Shown: in pieces, positions 31,710 to 44,700 of the stretch | How the letters are laid out: the number at the start of each line of letters is the position of its first letter | How positions within the stretch are numbered: position 1 is the stretch's first letter | NCBI RefSeq assembly: GCF_958298935.1 | Contig: NC_084936.1 | Location: forward strand, 8,005,501 to 8,069,500 | From: Phragmites australis | Lineage: Eukaryota > Streptophyta > Magnoliopsida > Poales > Poaceae | DNA: 64,000 bases | Direction: 5' to 3' | Position numbers and translations under genes: made by a program | The notes under the pieces: model-generated | Databases searched by the model: none | What the model was told of the DNA's origin: nothing | Seen by the model: only the letters and a program-made list of their open reading frames with translations

Positions 31710-33562
31710 TGAAATGATCGAAAGGCCTAAGAGAGGGGTGAATTGGGCTCTAATTAAAAATAATTTTACCAAATTCTAGAACAAATAGCAACTTTGTCCT
31801 AGATGAAAGAAAATGCAACTACACGAACAAGCTAGAGGAAGGCAAGTAAACAAGCAAGCAGAACCCAAAGCAAAGAGTAAATTTCAAAAACCTACAACTA
31901 TTTTGACATATGTTGCAAAAAACTACAACTTCTGATGTCCATTTCAAAAACCTATAACTATTTTGACACATGTTGCAAAAAACAATAACTTGCTCATTGT
32001 GGGTGTACCTGTCATCATCTATGGCATGTAATATGAGGATTAACTGTGAGTTCACCTGTTGTCAGAGGCTGACAGGTGGGCTCATGGTGAGAAAGTTGTA
32101 GTTTTTTGCAACATGTGTCAGGATAGTTGTAGGTTTTTGAAATGAGCACTAGAAGTTGTAGTTTTTTTGCAACATGTGTCAATATAATTGTAGGTTTTTG
32201 AAATTTACTCCAAAGCAAATTGTGGAATTGAAGGCTTGCAGGAATGAAAATGTTCAAAGTAAATGCAGGAAAGTAAAGAGATGGACAAGAAGACACAGAT
32301 TTTTTCCCAAGGTATTGAGGAGTTGGCACTCCCCCTAGTCATCGTTGGTGCATTCATTAAGGATATCGCTCCCACTTAAGCCACCAAAACTCAAGTGCTC
32401 TCTCATGATTGTCATTTCTCCATCTTCGGATTTACAGTCATCAAACCAAGCACAAAACTTGTCTTGGGGCTCCTATAAGATCTCCAAGAGCTCACCAAGA
32501 CATATCTAATCATCAAGACTGGCTACATGTTGCCAACCACCAAGATTAACAAGCTAATAACTTCACTTGGTAAGTATCAAACCTAAACTACAGCTAGATG
32601 CATACTTGCTACTCTCTATGTACTAATGATGTTCTTAATATTCAATTAAGAACTTTGCAAATCACTTTAGTGCATTCTCTTGCTTCTTGATAACACACAC
32701 AGTGTATAGGCTCTTCTGGGTTCACAAGAGATTGAAGTGACACCAAGTATTTATAGGCTAGAGGTCCAAATCTAGTCGTTGCCCAACCATCTACATTTCA
32801 TGTGAACACCACATGATCCGGTCTTTCCAACGACATCGGTGATGGTCATGCCATTTATGTCATTTTCATGAAGAAAAGATATGATGATATTGTATTGCGG
32901 CTTGGAAAGCATTATCAAGATCCTACGAAAATGCTATGATGCTTCATACCAGTGAACACCGGGCCATCCGGTGTATCAATTCCATTCCCCTGAAGAATTT
33001 GCACTTCTCCTGTGAAACACTTCGGTGTGCATATTGGTTCAACACCGGACCATCCGGTGAAGTCTTCATCTCTCTGCACAGAACCAAAAATGCTACAGTA
33101 TGTATAAACTCCTGATCGTCGGACTATCCAATGTATGCATTTTCTTCTGAACTCGTCCAATTCAACCATTCTTGAGCTCTAACTTCTCGACATCTCATCC
33201 GTGAGCTTCTATGAGCTACCTAGTGCTAGAATTTCACAAGTGTGCATCCAACCAAGTATAAACTCAACTAAGTCAAGCTACTACTTTTAGCCCCTCTTTA
33301 TAGAACGGTCAGAAAACTAAAAGAGACTTATACTACTCTAAGTGTCATTCATCTCCTTATGACACTTAAAACTAGAAGATCCTTAATCTTGATGCTCATA
33401 TCCTTTAATTGTCCATAGAATCAACTTACGGACCAAGAATACACAATCCTCACTGTAAACTAAATTTTTGATACCTTTCAAAACACATTTATTAGTCACA
33501 ATGATACGTTTGTCATTAATCACTAAAACAATTACCACTTACCTAGGGGCCTAGATGCTACA
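31710..33562 (-). repeat. 5' LTR of copia element H
   Basis: On the plus strand it runs TGAAATGATCGAAAGGCC...CTAGATGCTACA. A primer-binding site variant (TTAGTATCAGAGCC, 31708-31695) adjoins it. The U3 region holds 17-bp dyads, CACCGGGCCATCCGGTG at 32957-32973 and CACCGGACCATCCGGTG at 33043-33059, of the kind recorded for Sirevirus LTRs. A MULE-type MITE is inserted at 31875-32210. Confidence 0.75.
31875..32210. mobile_element. MULE-type MITE with long inverted repeats and 9-bp target duplication
   Basis: The element runs GAGTAAATTTC...GAAATTTACTC and is flanked by CAAAGCAAA on both sides (31866-31874 and 32211-32219), a perfect 9-bp duplication as made by Mutator-like transposases. Each arm is about 122 bp and consists of two tandem copies of a 60-bp unit (core CAAAAACCTACAACTATTTT), so four copies in all enclose a 90-bp loop. 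No coding capacity. Confidence 0.85.
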
Positions 33563-34290
33563 TACGGCCGCAAAAGACGGCGACAAAACATTCAATGCAT
33601 GAGATGCATATGTATGACACGCTTCATGCATATTCCATAACATAACTTCTCAAAATATGCATAATTCTTCAAGAATTGCATACTATAATAAAGAACAACT
33701 GCAAAGCGACGTATCTTGCTTCCTTCACTTCTTAATTCAAGATCCAATTAAACTTTGGAAAAGTAAATAGTAAAGCAACAAGCTCATGCATAAATCGAAA
33801 GACACAACTTCCAACATAAGTATACATTTCATGCTTCGCATATGAGGAATATGAACAACTGCGACAAATAAGACATATCCCTTTCCTTTACCTCATGATC
33901 CAAGGAAAACATCCAATCTTTAGAAAGTGGAAAAAAACTAACATGATCATATATTAATTTGATAAAACATTAGTAAGTGCGGCAATTAAAAGATGAAGGT
34001 AACCAAATAACAAGTTAAAGCGTAACCATACACTATATTCACTTGCCTTCACCAATGATGAAGGCATGAACTAGCTACGTCTCGAAGTGACACCACCTGA
34101 ACAAGTGCATGAATTAGCACCAAAACACTGCAACAATCAAATACGAAAAGAGACACGCTCCTACGCCCCTGCAAACACGACAACCGTGGTCTACGAAAAG
34201 ACATCTACCACTTAGCTTGCAATATGCCAAGCGAGAACTTCATCTAACGAGGTCAAAGACCGAAGAACAAAACACCACACGGACTAACTT
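33563..34290. other. Unassigned AT-rich spacer
   Basis: It lies between the H LTR and the chromovirus fragment. I see no coding domain, LTR end or clear repeat. Confidence 0.4.
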
Positions 34291-35230
34291 TCAATGGATG
34301 GCAACATCGCTTTACCAAGTCAGCTCATTTCCTTCCCGTCAAGACCACATACTCAGTCAAGCAGTATGTGGAGATATGCTTCACCAAAATTGTTTGCCTT
34401 CATGGAATCCCAAGGAAGATTGTTTCCGATCAAGGCACCCAGTTCACTTCTCATTTCTGGAAGAGCCAGCCATGGGAACTGAACTCTTCCATTGCACCAC
34501 ATATCATCCTCAAACCGATGGTCAAACAGAGGAGGACATATTGTGGGCTTGTGTTCTCACATATGAGAAGAAGTGGGAGATTTGTTTGCTATTTGTAGAA
34601 TTCTCTTACAATAATATTTATCAATCGAGCATTAAAATGTCACCATTCGAAACTCTCTATGGCCAAAGATGTTGAACGCTATTAAATTAGTCCGATCCGG
34701 TGAAAAAGCTTTTCTAGGCTGGGATTTGGTCAAAGAGGCAGAAGAACAGGTCCTAACTGTTCGCCAGCATCTACTTATAGCTCAGCCTCGTCAGAAGAGC
34801 TATGCCAATCTTCGTCGACATGAGCTAGAGTTCAAAATTGGAGATTTTGTCTATCTTAAGGTCTTTCCTCTCAGAGGAACACAACGTTTCTAGATAAAGG
34901 GTTAGTTAGCGCCTGTTATGTTGGCCCTTTTAGGATTATTGGCTGGCGTGGCAAGGTGGCTTATCAGCTGGAGCTACCTCCATCCCTCTCCGCCGTGCAC
35001 AACGACACAATTGAAGAAATATCTTTGAGTCCCCACCAAAGCCATTGAAGTGGTAAATCAAGAATTACAACCAGATCTTTCCTATTATGAACATCCAATT
35101 TGCATCCTTGATGAAGCCGAATGGAAGACACGACGCAAGTCGATTAAGTTCCTCAAGATTCAATGGAGTAATCACTCCGAGGATGAAGCGACGTGAGAGC
35201 ATGAAGATTAGCTTCGTGTCGATTATCCTG
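34291..35230 (+). pseudogene. Chromovirus (Ty3/gypsy) integrase C-half and chromodomain, frameshifted
   Basis: The fragment starts inside the integrase core (RFTKSAHFLPVKTTYS, FTKIVCLHGIPRKIVSDQGTQF, then TTYHPQTDGQTE, FSYNN), with the catalytic D and the following region visible. It continues to the C-terminal GPF/Y-like part (KSYANLRRHELEFKIGDFVYLKV, GPFRIIG, LPPSLSAVHN). Near 35090-35200 the residues YEHPICILDEAEWKTRR and IKFLKIQWSNHSEDEA resemble the chromodomain that guides these elements to marked chromatin. At least four frameshifts or stops separate the pieces. The N-terminal part is cut off at about 34290. Confidence 0.8.
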
Positions 35231-35394
35231 AGTTTTTTTTCCAACTTGTGAGTGCTACTTTAGTATTATTCCTCACAGCGTGGCATATCAATAATCTCCG
35301 AATCTTTTGCTACTGCGCAAATCATGAGGTCCTTAGAGCCACCATACTCTTCCCCCACTTGTACCGAATCTTGGGACGATATTCTTTTAATTGA

Positions 35395-35411
35395 GGGGGG
35401 GGGGGGTGGTT
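35395..35411 (+). other. Polypurine tract of the chromovirus
   Basis: A run of twelve G followed by TGGTT immediately precedes the TGTCACG start of the 3' LTR. This is the position where plus-strand DNA synthesis is primed. Confidence 0.8.
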
Positions 35412-35648
35412 TGTCACGTCCTAAATCTGTAATCATGTGATTAAGCCTAATCGTGCATCATTAGCATCGTGCCTAAATTGGAGCAATTTATTTTGGCACA
35501 CTACAACACTTTATTTGGAGTCAATCGATTGAGAGAGAATTTTGGGAGATAAAAAATTTTGCAGTTAAAACAAGCTTCTTCCTCTAGCATGTGGGGCCCA
35601 CATGAGTGACCAACCACTCCCTCTCTCCTTTGGGCAGCAGCCCCACCT

Positions 35649-35696
<48 letters not shown>

Positions 35697-38650
35697 CCAT
35701 GCTCTCTCCAACTGGCAAAGGCAAGGGAGCAACTCCCCTCTCCCTCCCCTAAAGCTCTCTCTCTTTCTTCCTTGAATTCGCCTTCTAGAAGCCAAATCGA
35801 GGTATGCATATGGTACTCATGCATTCCTTAGCTCCTAAGCTCCTTCCATCCAATTCATTTTTGTTTTCCTGAAGACTTTGAGATGATTTTGATGTCTTTT
35901 GGTGTTCTTGGTTGAAGCCCGAGGAGTACCGACATTCTTCCTCTTTTCGAGCTTTTGCACCTTCTACTGACGGTCACCAACCTCGACAAAGCATCTTGGG
36001 TGAGTCTCCTAGGCTCCCATTGCAAGAATACGTGGTTTGGTTGGATGAAATTCAAGTTTGGAGCTTCGGTTGCAAAGTTGTGAATCACCTCATGTTCTTG
36101 AGCCTTGGAACGAATTTGAGAATTTTTGATAAGTTTTGAGCTAGGAAATCGAGTTCCTAGTTAGTGAGTGAGGTCTATACACTATGAAGTAGTGCAAAAA
36201 CCTTTTCTCCTTGGATCGAGGAAGCTCCCAAATGAAATCGGCCATTTTTTGCCTGTGAAACGACCTCTCTGTAGCAACCCGGATAGTCCTGGTTAAACCT
36301 GGAGGTTTTGGGTAGCCCAGGAAAACCTCGCTATTTTGTACTTCGAAATTGTCAGGTTTTAGGGTGCATTTTGGGTCTAAAAACCCTTGTATAGTGTCTA
36401 TGTAGGATAGATTTAACATGCGAGTCAAATCGACTGAGAGTCAACAGGAAGTTCAAGATTGCCCAACCCGGATATTCCGGGTTAAACCCGGAGGGTCCGA
36501 GTATTTCACGGTGCTTTTAACCGAGCACCCTCGCTCGGGCCTCACCCAGATAATCCGGAACCTGAAGGTTCCGGGTTAATTGAATTTAGATTTAGCAGAG
36601 AACCGCGTTCGAAGCCCTACCTGGACATTCCAGTCCAACCCAGAGGTTCCAGACTTAGCCTGGAACTTCCGATTTGATTCAAAAATGGCTAACCGAACCC
36701 CCGTCCCGGAGTACAACCCTGAGATTCCAGAACCCGAATGTTTCGAGTTCAACATGGAGTCTCCAGCCTCCTATTAGCTTTCTGAAGTCGTTTAGATCGC
36801 AAAAATTTCTATTTTTTTCGTATGTCTTGCACTTTTAGCTTGTTGTTATGCATTTTGTAGCATATATTGTTGCACTTCATTCATACTCATCATTGCACAT
36901 GTTCTTCTTTAGTGAACGAGGATCCGGAGTGTGACACAAGTGTGGTTGAAGGTGACACCGAGCCACACGGGTTCTGTGAATTCTGTGTTGGTAGCATCAG
37001 ACAGCCGCCTGAGCAGCAAGGCAAGCATCTAAGCATTTTTCTTCCATTAATTTGGATCGTATGTGTCTAATATGATAAAATATGCTTTATGTATGTTATG
37101 CATGCTATTGAGTCGATGTCGGGTCTTGTATGGGTAGAACCTATGTTGATGCATTACACCCCCATCTTGAGTTATTGATTATCCATATCCTTGTAACCCG
37201 GGGTTTAACTTGTTGTTGTCTAAATTGAAGGTCAATCAAAATGCTTAGCCATGCATAGGTTCTTCGGTAGAAGCCGAGCGGTGGTTCAACCCCGTTCACA
37301 AGCTATAGGCTTAATTACTGTCGCAATGATAACAATGTTGGGTTTATGATGTGGATTGGATGAGTAGTGAGGATGATGCGAGATGTGGGCAGTGTTAGGG
37401 GTGTTTTCTCCTGCCCCGATGTGGAGTTCCTTGGGGTAGGTCGGGAGAGGAGCCTGGACACCATAGGCTGCTTGCGTCGTTTAAGCACCAATCGTTGTTA
37501 CAGTTGGCTCTAGCACTTTCCGTACTAACCACATATCGATCTAATGGTATGACAAACCGATTATCTTACGCCGTGACGACGCTTTCCTTGCGGCCCTATG
37601 ATGTGTAAGAGAAAAAGAATATGAGAAGCAAGGTGGCGGGGAGCCGGAGGTGTCTGGGACACGCTCGCGGTAACCCCGATGCCATAGGGGCATGTGCAAA
37701 TGGGTGATTCTGGGTATGAGAAAGGTTGACATGAGTACCCTTTTATGGACCTGTGTAGTCCCACAAGCCGTATGATCCTCAAGTCGTGTGAGTAAAGTTG
37801 TACCCCCTGTAGGGTGTAAAAACATTTCAAAATACCGCACTCTCGATCATGATCATATTTTTATCCATTTACAATAGTCGTAGAGTTACGAATGTATATT
37901 GATGTGGTTAATGGGTTAAGGTGGTTCTATACAGATATTATTACTAGGGTTCCTTTTACATATATGTTCAGTTGAGGTTTATGGGATAGAATGTTACTTT
38001 GGTCTAGCATAGATGTTCACACACATTTATGTCAAATTGCTTTCGTATATGAATCTACTTAACCGTGTGGTCATTTTCTTGCGAACATCCAAATGCATAA
38101 TCCTTGGAATCGGGTTATTTATAAGTACTCATTATGGATTAAGTCTTGCAAGTACCTTCATACTCATGCTGCTCTTTCAGGTGCTACTGGTGAGGAGTTA
38201 GTTTTTGACTACTTCACGCCCGCCGAGGGTGATGGCGGACATGAGTAGGCAACTACTCGGATATCGTACTTTTGTGATAGAGCCTAAGGGTATATGACTC
38301 CATCCTTCTTTTGTTGTATAGTGTTTAGTCTTCCGTTGCGTAGTTTTCTTTTGTTGATTAGGAGTTGAGTTAGTTTTTATTTTCTCCTAACTCTCTTTTG
38401 TGGTAAATTGTAAGAAATTATGGATGCTTAAGAACTTGCAATATAATTTAATTACTCACCCTTTATTAAACTTTATTGTGATGTGATATGTTGGAAAAGC
38501 ATGTGTTCTGATCTTGTGCACAAAACACGTGCCAGGACTACTAGAATAGTATTTCAAATAATCATTATGGATATGACTAAGTAAATGACTGTCCTAATGA
38601 TTAAAGGGAATATTGTTTGGACGGTTCCTCATACTGATGTTGCGATGCTC
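35412..38650 (+). repeat. 3' LTR of the chromovirus, right boundary uncertain
   Basis: It begins TGTCACGTCCTAAATC right after the polypurine tract. A length of about 3 kb is usual for LTRs of this group. No second LTR copy is in the window and no clear CA end was found, so the end is approximate. At 36270-36760 lie repeated dyads, for instance AACCCGGATATTCCGGGTT (36465-36483), and at 35650-35695 a CT microsatellite. ORFs here are not supported. Confidence 0.6.
35650..35695. repeat. (CT)n microsatellite, about 23 units
   Basis: An uninterrupted CT run lies inside the chromovirus LTR. It produces an artificial Arg-Glu repeat in minus-strand frames. Confidence 0.98.
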
Positions 38651-40470
38651 GGCAATGAGCAAAGATTATCGACGGTGTTTGGTCATGGTGCACATGGTGA
38701 CTGGCATGAGGTTGATGGTGGTGTTTTTTAGAGGGTGCTCAGCAGGTCGGTATGATTGAGGAATAGAGCAGTCTGTTAGTGGTTCATCTGAGGCAGATAG
38801 ATCGGGGCTAGATAGTTTGCGGGTACATGACGGATAGTCCAGTGAAGGCCGGTGGATAGTTCACTTGGAGGGTGAACATACCGCGGTGCAAGGTGGACAA
38901 GTTGATGATGACAGTCTAGGCATACCGTGGGTAGTAGAGATGAAGAGACTGACAATAATGATATAGGAGCGTGAGGGCAGGCAGTGTTCATTCTCTATGG
39001 TTTGGCACCACACAGTGTAAGCATCAGAGTGTATGTTTGTATTGGAGAGGGCTTGCACTTTTCCAAATCAGCAAGGGCGTAGATCGATTCAAGTTGTATG
39101 TATGGGTTTTTGATGTGTGGATCAGAAGGGCGTGGAGATGCATCAAAGGCTGAATTGGAAAGAAGTAGAGACTACGGAGTTCTCTACTTGTAATTGGAGT
39201 AATTCAGGCATGTGTTAAGGCTAAAGAGGAATATGATTTTGCTTGAATAGACTGCGTTGATAGGAGAAAATGTGCATAGTTACAGGTAGAGTCTGAAGTT
39301 GCTGGAATAGCGGTGTCTCTGGAAGGTGATGAGTCTGAGTAAAGTCAAACTCATCAGGCTGCTCTTGTTGAGCGGCAAAGGCGACAAATCAAATCCAATA
39401 TATATGGAGGTTCGCGCATGATGACTTCAAGGTGGTAGATTATTCGTCAAGGTGAAGTTTATTGATATGTGTCGAATAAATATACGGAGTTAATTACGTA
39501 TTGGACTAGAAGTTATATTATCAAAATGATATTTCTTACTGAAATCACCTCTCCTGTCATATGCAATCTTTATAAATCTGATAAATCTATTGAACTAGTC
39601 AAATAATTACACAAATTAATTCTAATTTACCATAAAAGTGTTTTTAAAATAATTCAAATCTAAAATATTTTTAGGAGAATCCAAAACGTTCGCCTAACCA
39701 TGTCAAGTTGTCCACGCTAAAACATGGGGAAAAAACTAGGTGAAACAACCCCGGCTATAGTTTGTCTGGGTCCAACGACAAAAGCTTGAAGGCAAATGTT
39801 GAGAGGGCCAATATCACAATTTTGCTCGCTAAATTTTTAGAAGATGCTATTTTTGCCTTTACTTAGCGTTTAGTCCTTGACTCCTTGATAAGCTCTGCCT
39901 TGGTCAATTTTGATTTAACTACGTAAAAGTAAAGAAAAACCATATAACCGTACAGCATGCAGGTGCAACCCAGCTGAAAATGGGTAGGTTTTTGAAAATG
40001 ATGCAAATTCGCTAGAAAATGTATATACAAGTTTCCAAATATTCTCAAAAGTATCACAACTATAGCATATAGGGGAGATTGTGGTCACATACCTGCAAAC
40101 TTTCATGAACAAATTCAATCCCGTTTGTAAGATATAAAAATGATAAACTTCTAGTGTATCAGTGTGAACCTTACAATTTTTGGGATTCTGTGCTATTGCA
40201 AGCGATTTTTTTTTCATCTTGCAGACCGAATTTGATTTGTTCTTGAATTTTTATATGATTGTATATCACCACCTTGCCTATAGATGTATTTTTTTTTAGA
40301 ATTTTTCGAAACCTGTGCATATATTTGCTAGTGAATTTGTACTAGTTTAAAAATCGATCCATTTACACAGCATGTATGGTGAATGTGTGAGATGATATCG
40401 ATATTACGGTAACTTTATCACTGACGTGTGAGCACATTTACAACACGTGACATCCGGATTCTCGTCCTAA
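38651..40470. other. Intergenic region without recognised gene
   Basis: The first 900 bp are GT-rich and may be old retroelement sequence. The rest is AT-rich. ORFs of 60-100 codons on both strands lack domains or coding bias. Confidence 0.4.
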
Positions 40471-40795
40471 GACTATCTCCAACAGCTATCTCAATTTTTT
40501 ATTCTCAAAAACACTATTATAGCATCCCCTATCACTATTACATCATTCTTTATTTTTTCATCTCCAACAGATACCCTATTTATTACCTTATACTACTCTT
40601 TTCCTCCATCCGGACCCACTGTCAACCTCCGTGAATAGTATTACTACAGCATTGCGAATGCTACAGTACTCTGGCAAAGTCGCAGCACCATCTACGTAAT
40701 ACTGTAGCAACACTGTATCGCTGAATAAGATAGTGTTATAGTACTCTGCAGAGTATGTAGCACTAGATAGGGGATCGGATCGGTTGGAGTTGATC
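40471..40795. mobile_element. MITE-like element upstream of the CemA-like gene
   Basis: The left end TAAGACTATCTCCAACAG pairs imperfectly with the reverse complement of the right end, TTAGATCAACTCCAACCG. The interior is non-coding, with CTACAGTA-type motifs. Its ends resemble those of the 3190-3440 element. No target duplication was found. It lies within about 100-400 bp of the likely promoter. Confidence 0.45.
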
Positions 40796-40879
40796 TAATG
40801 TGGGCACGTGTGTACGGATGACGAAGAAAATCATCCAATCCATTCCGTTCTTGGCTCTTGTTGGAACAAGTAGACCAGC

Positions 40880-41125
40880 TAAGCTAAGCTAAGCTAGGCC
40901 CATCCAATCCATCGTCACCCAATCCACTCCGCCTCCTCCGGCGTCTTCCCTTCGCCGCTGCCCAAGCGACAGCTCCACTCTCACCGCCGCCGCAGCCGAC
41001 ACATCCACTCAGGCTGCCTTCCTCCCTCCGCTGCCGGCCAATAGCTAGCCACCTGCGAGTGCTAGGCCACCACCACCACAATTCGCCGCCGAGGGGCTCG
41101 CCGGCAACCCAGCGGCGCCACAGAG
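40880..41125 (+). other. Probable 5' UTR exon of the CemA-like gene
   Basis: A pyrimidine- and GC-rich segment typical of a grass leader ends at a good donor (CAGAG followed by GTAAT at 41126). A possible acceptor, CCACTCCAG, ends at 41650, before the coding exon. The start is not defined by any motif I can name. Confidence 0.4.
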
Positions 41126-41709
41126 GTAATTAACGACCCCTGACGGCACCATCCGTTCCCCATTCCCCCTCACCCGGTTCGTGTTTGTCAATCTCCCTGA
41201 CTCGAGCCCTGTGCAGTGATCGGGCGGCGTAGGCGCGGACAAGTGCTTGGGGGAGCTGCAGGTTACCAGAGCATTTTTTTCTCTTCTGGATTAATAATAC
41301 CACCAGCAGTGACAGCGATCTTCTTGGTTGCTGCAACATAGCCAAGAGCGCGAGAAACAGGCCTTGAGTTGTTTCGAGGTTATAGGATTCTCTTAGATTT
41401 CTTGGTTCAAAGGCGCCAAGGTTTTACTTCCTTCGGATTGCTGCTTCCGCAAAGGAGGCAAGAAACTGTTTTAGGATTGATTGTTGGTGAAATTGAGCGA
41501 GGGGAATAGAGTGGTTGCTGGAACTTCTGTGCCAATGTGTGCTTATGTTGCTTCTTGGTTTCTTGATGTGGAGGTTGCAATGTTACAATGATACACAATG
41601 TGGACATTAATTAGGGGAATGCTGATGACATGAGCCTGTGGCCACTCCAGGTTCATTTGCCCTTGTTTTCTAAGTATCGCTGGGGCTAGGAAAATGTGGT
41701 TTCCGTTTC

Positions 41710-44700
41710 ATGACCTTCATGAGCTGTTCTGCGGTCAGCTCTAACGGCATTGCCCTCCGGCTTCTCATAGAGGAGAGGATCCGGTGCCGGGGTGTGTGCG
41801 CATGTGAAATGCTCGCTCTTGGTTCCCAGAGGAGGAGGGTGAGGCACCCAGTGATCTTCGCGAAGAAGAGGAGGCGGCCCAAGAGGTGGCAGCGGCCGTG
41901 GTGGAAGACATTTTTCTCGGATTGGAACGATGATGAAGAGAGTTTGTCTGGCTGGAGAGAGGATGATGAATTGCTCGAGGAGATTAGCAGTGGCAAAGAA
42001 CTGTCTAACAATGAGAAGTTTGAAACATGGAAGAGGAAAGCCGAGGCTATTGTTGAGCTGAGGGAAGCCCAGCAGAATGCTATGAATGCCGAGGAGCAGT
42101 CGTGGGAGGATTGGATCAGTGGAGGCAGCACAACAGGGGGCGGTGACTGGGGCGGGGATGTGAGTGTGTTGGACCAGATAACTGACGATCCTGCTGAGAT
42201 AGTGAGGGATAAGAGCTTTATTGAAGTTTTCAGAGATTCCATTGATGAAGATTATGAGGACATGTTGTTTGAAGACCGAGTTTTCCTGTATGCCTCAACG
42301 AACTCGGTGCGTTCTTTACTACCTTGTTTGTGTCGCCAAATATTATAATCAAACGTCCAACAATAATCATTATTTACTATTGCTCATCTTCACTACCTTT
42401 TATAGGGGTTTTCACTTATGATGTACCAGTAATGCGTAATGTAACAATAAATTGTAAACCTATTTTAACCCTACAATCTTGTTCAGGATCCATTTGGATG
42501 AAATAAAATGAGATGTTGCATAGTTTAGCATGCATCAGATTACCATACTGAGGCCTTTGGAACTTCGAACTAACAAGAGGGCTTTGTACTTTACAGGCCA
42601 AATTCCTGGCATTACTGATCGTGGTGCCATGGGTGATAGATTTTCTAGTTCATGACTATGTTATGATGCCCTTTCTAGAAAGGTAATTCATCTTATGCAT
42701 TCCGTATCTTTTTTCTTCTTCTTTTTGTCAGTGAAGTAGTGAGCACTGATAATATTCACTCTTCTTTGCTTCTGTCATTACATGCAACCATGTGTGCTAA
42801 ATGCAGAATTTATTACATGGGACATTACCCAATAACAGGTATGTCCAGAAGGTGCCACTTGCTGCTGAGCTGCTTGATGTAAGACGCAGCCAGAAGCTCC
42901 AGATGGTTAAAGACCTAAACATTGAGAAGGCAAGATACCGTTTTGAAGTAGAGATTGGTAAATCTCCACCACTTTCTGACGGGGAGGTCTGGTCAGAGTT
43001 GCGGGAAAAAGCGTAAGAAAAATGCTGACTACTATGCTGTCTTGCCAAGTTGTTGCTTTTATAAATGCACTAGCCAACAAAAGGCTTCTTGTTCTTTGTT
43101 AATATGATAGTCAGGAACATTATGTTGTCATCAGTAAGTTCAGTCTGTTTCTTAAAGGATCCTCTCCTCTACTTTATCAGGATAGAGTTGAGAGATGACT
43201 GGAGATTAGAAAACCGGAAAGCTTTTGCAAATATATGGTCTGATATGGTTTATGGGATTGTGCTATTCCTTCTTATCTGCTTCAACCAGAGCAAAGTAAG
43301 TATCTATCAGAAAAGGGGCTTCTTTTTCCGTTACTATCCATTGTCAATTGTGTTGTCATTAATCTATTTAGCACTCTTCATAGCGTGCATGTGGAGATGT
43401 AGTTTTCTCCTTTTTTAAAAAGAAAGTTGAAATGCTTAGATATAGATAAATTTCCTGTGCTACTGCTACTGGGCCCTGTTAATGTCAAAAGAGTGCTTGT
43501 AGCTTCATACTGTCAAATTCAAATAACTGAAAAAGTGCACTGACCAGAATTTTACCTCATTTCTCTTTTGTACTTACTACATCATATTGTTCTAAGGTAG
43601 TGTTAGTGGCATCACTTTACTTTCAGTAGGGTTTATTTTACTACTCCCTCCAGTCTCTTTTACTTGTCGTTTAGGACATTGATATTGTCTGCAATACGCA
43701 CATCTGACTATTACCTTTTCAAATTATATGGTAGAAAAAATATTAAACAAATATAACAATACATAACTGCATTTGATGATAAATATACAAGTATCATTTC
43801 TATGTGACAAATTTAACTCTATTTTAGTTGTCAAAGTTTTAAAAGTTGATTGCAGCCATCTTTTTTTGTAGAAGAATGAATATGTCTCATTCATTATCTT
43901 GACCTTTTGTTTCTCCTCCAAATGAATGTATAGAGTTATCCTATGTCATACATCTTACTTGTCCTTCCGCCTATGCGTTCAGGTTGCAATGTTGAAGTTC
44001 ACAGGATACAAGTTGCTAAATAACATTTCGGACAGTGGGAAGGCCTTTCTTATTATTCTAGTGTCAGACATCCTTCTAGGGTATGTCATATGAATTGTTC
44101 TTTTCTTATATAGTGCATCTATCTATGGGGTATTGTTTTGATGTGATGGTCAATTATATGTATTAATGCAGCACATTCTAGAGAGTGTTATTCATCACAC
44201 TGTATCATCAGTAATAATCCTAGCACAGTACATACACATCCCTTTGCACATAATGTCATTTGTGTAAATTTGTCAAAGTACATGGAAGTTTCTGTGTTAT
44301 GAATACTTCTGCCAATTAGGTATAGTTATATTCTACTTGTTTCTTGCTTTATCCTTTATGTGTGTGCTTGAGATGTCCTCTTTTCTTTCTCTTCTCCCTT
44401 TTTTTTATCAAGGGGATTTTTTTGCTTTTCTTTCTTTAAAGAGATTCTTTCATATGGCAGAATCTTATTTACCACCTGGTTGGAAAACACTGAAATCAAG
44501 CACTAGACTGTTTTCCCTCTCAGAAGTGGGTTCTTAGTTTCGTATGAAAGCTGAACTGCCATGAGAAAATTGAGCTCTGTCTGTTAGTCTTGTATTCTTG
44601 CTATGAGAGACATATTTCTGTTTCAAGCAACCAAGAAGTAGCCTTAATTATTTTTTCATGTAAGTAGAAATATTAATATTGTTTTTGTTTGCATTCTTCC

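Larger units (their letters stand above)
3815..33562 (-). mobile_element. Copia LTR retrotransposon H (Sirevirus-like), truncated and interrupted
   Basis: On the minus strand the element reads 5' LTR (33562-31710), primer-binding site (31708-31695), gag (31637-30571), then the E2 insertion, then the rest of gag, protease and integrase (16965-15246), a 9.5-kb block of other elements, and finally the integrase C-terminus, reverse transcriptase and RNase H (5781-3815). The domain order gag-PR-IN-RT-RH is that of Ty1/copia. The long LTR with CACCGG-type palindromes and the long Lys/Asp-rich gag suggest the Sirevirus lineage. The 3' LTR is missing. Multiple stops, frameshifts and a changed RT catalytic motif show it is dead. 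It is the oldest layer of the nest because all the others sit inside it. Confidence 0.85.

Noticed and set aside
3815..33562. A complete, possibly active retrotransposon among the nest
   Set aside because: Every element shows at least one decisive lesion: lost LTR (H, C1, gypsy), lost integrase (E3), or gag nonsense, frameshift and lost RNase H (E2).
41670..42242. 190-codon minus-strand ORF
   Set aside because: It is the complement of the first coding exon of the CemA-like gene, whose plus frame fits the family and splices correctly.
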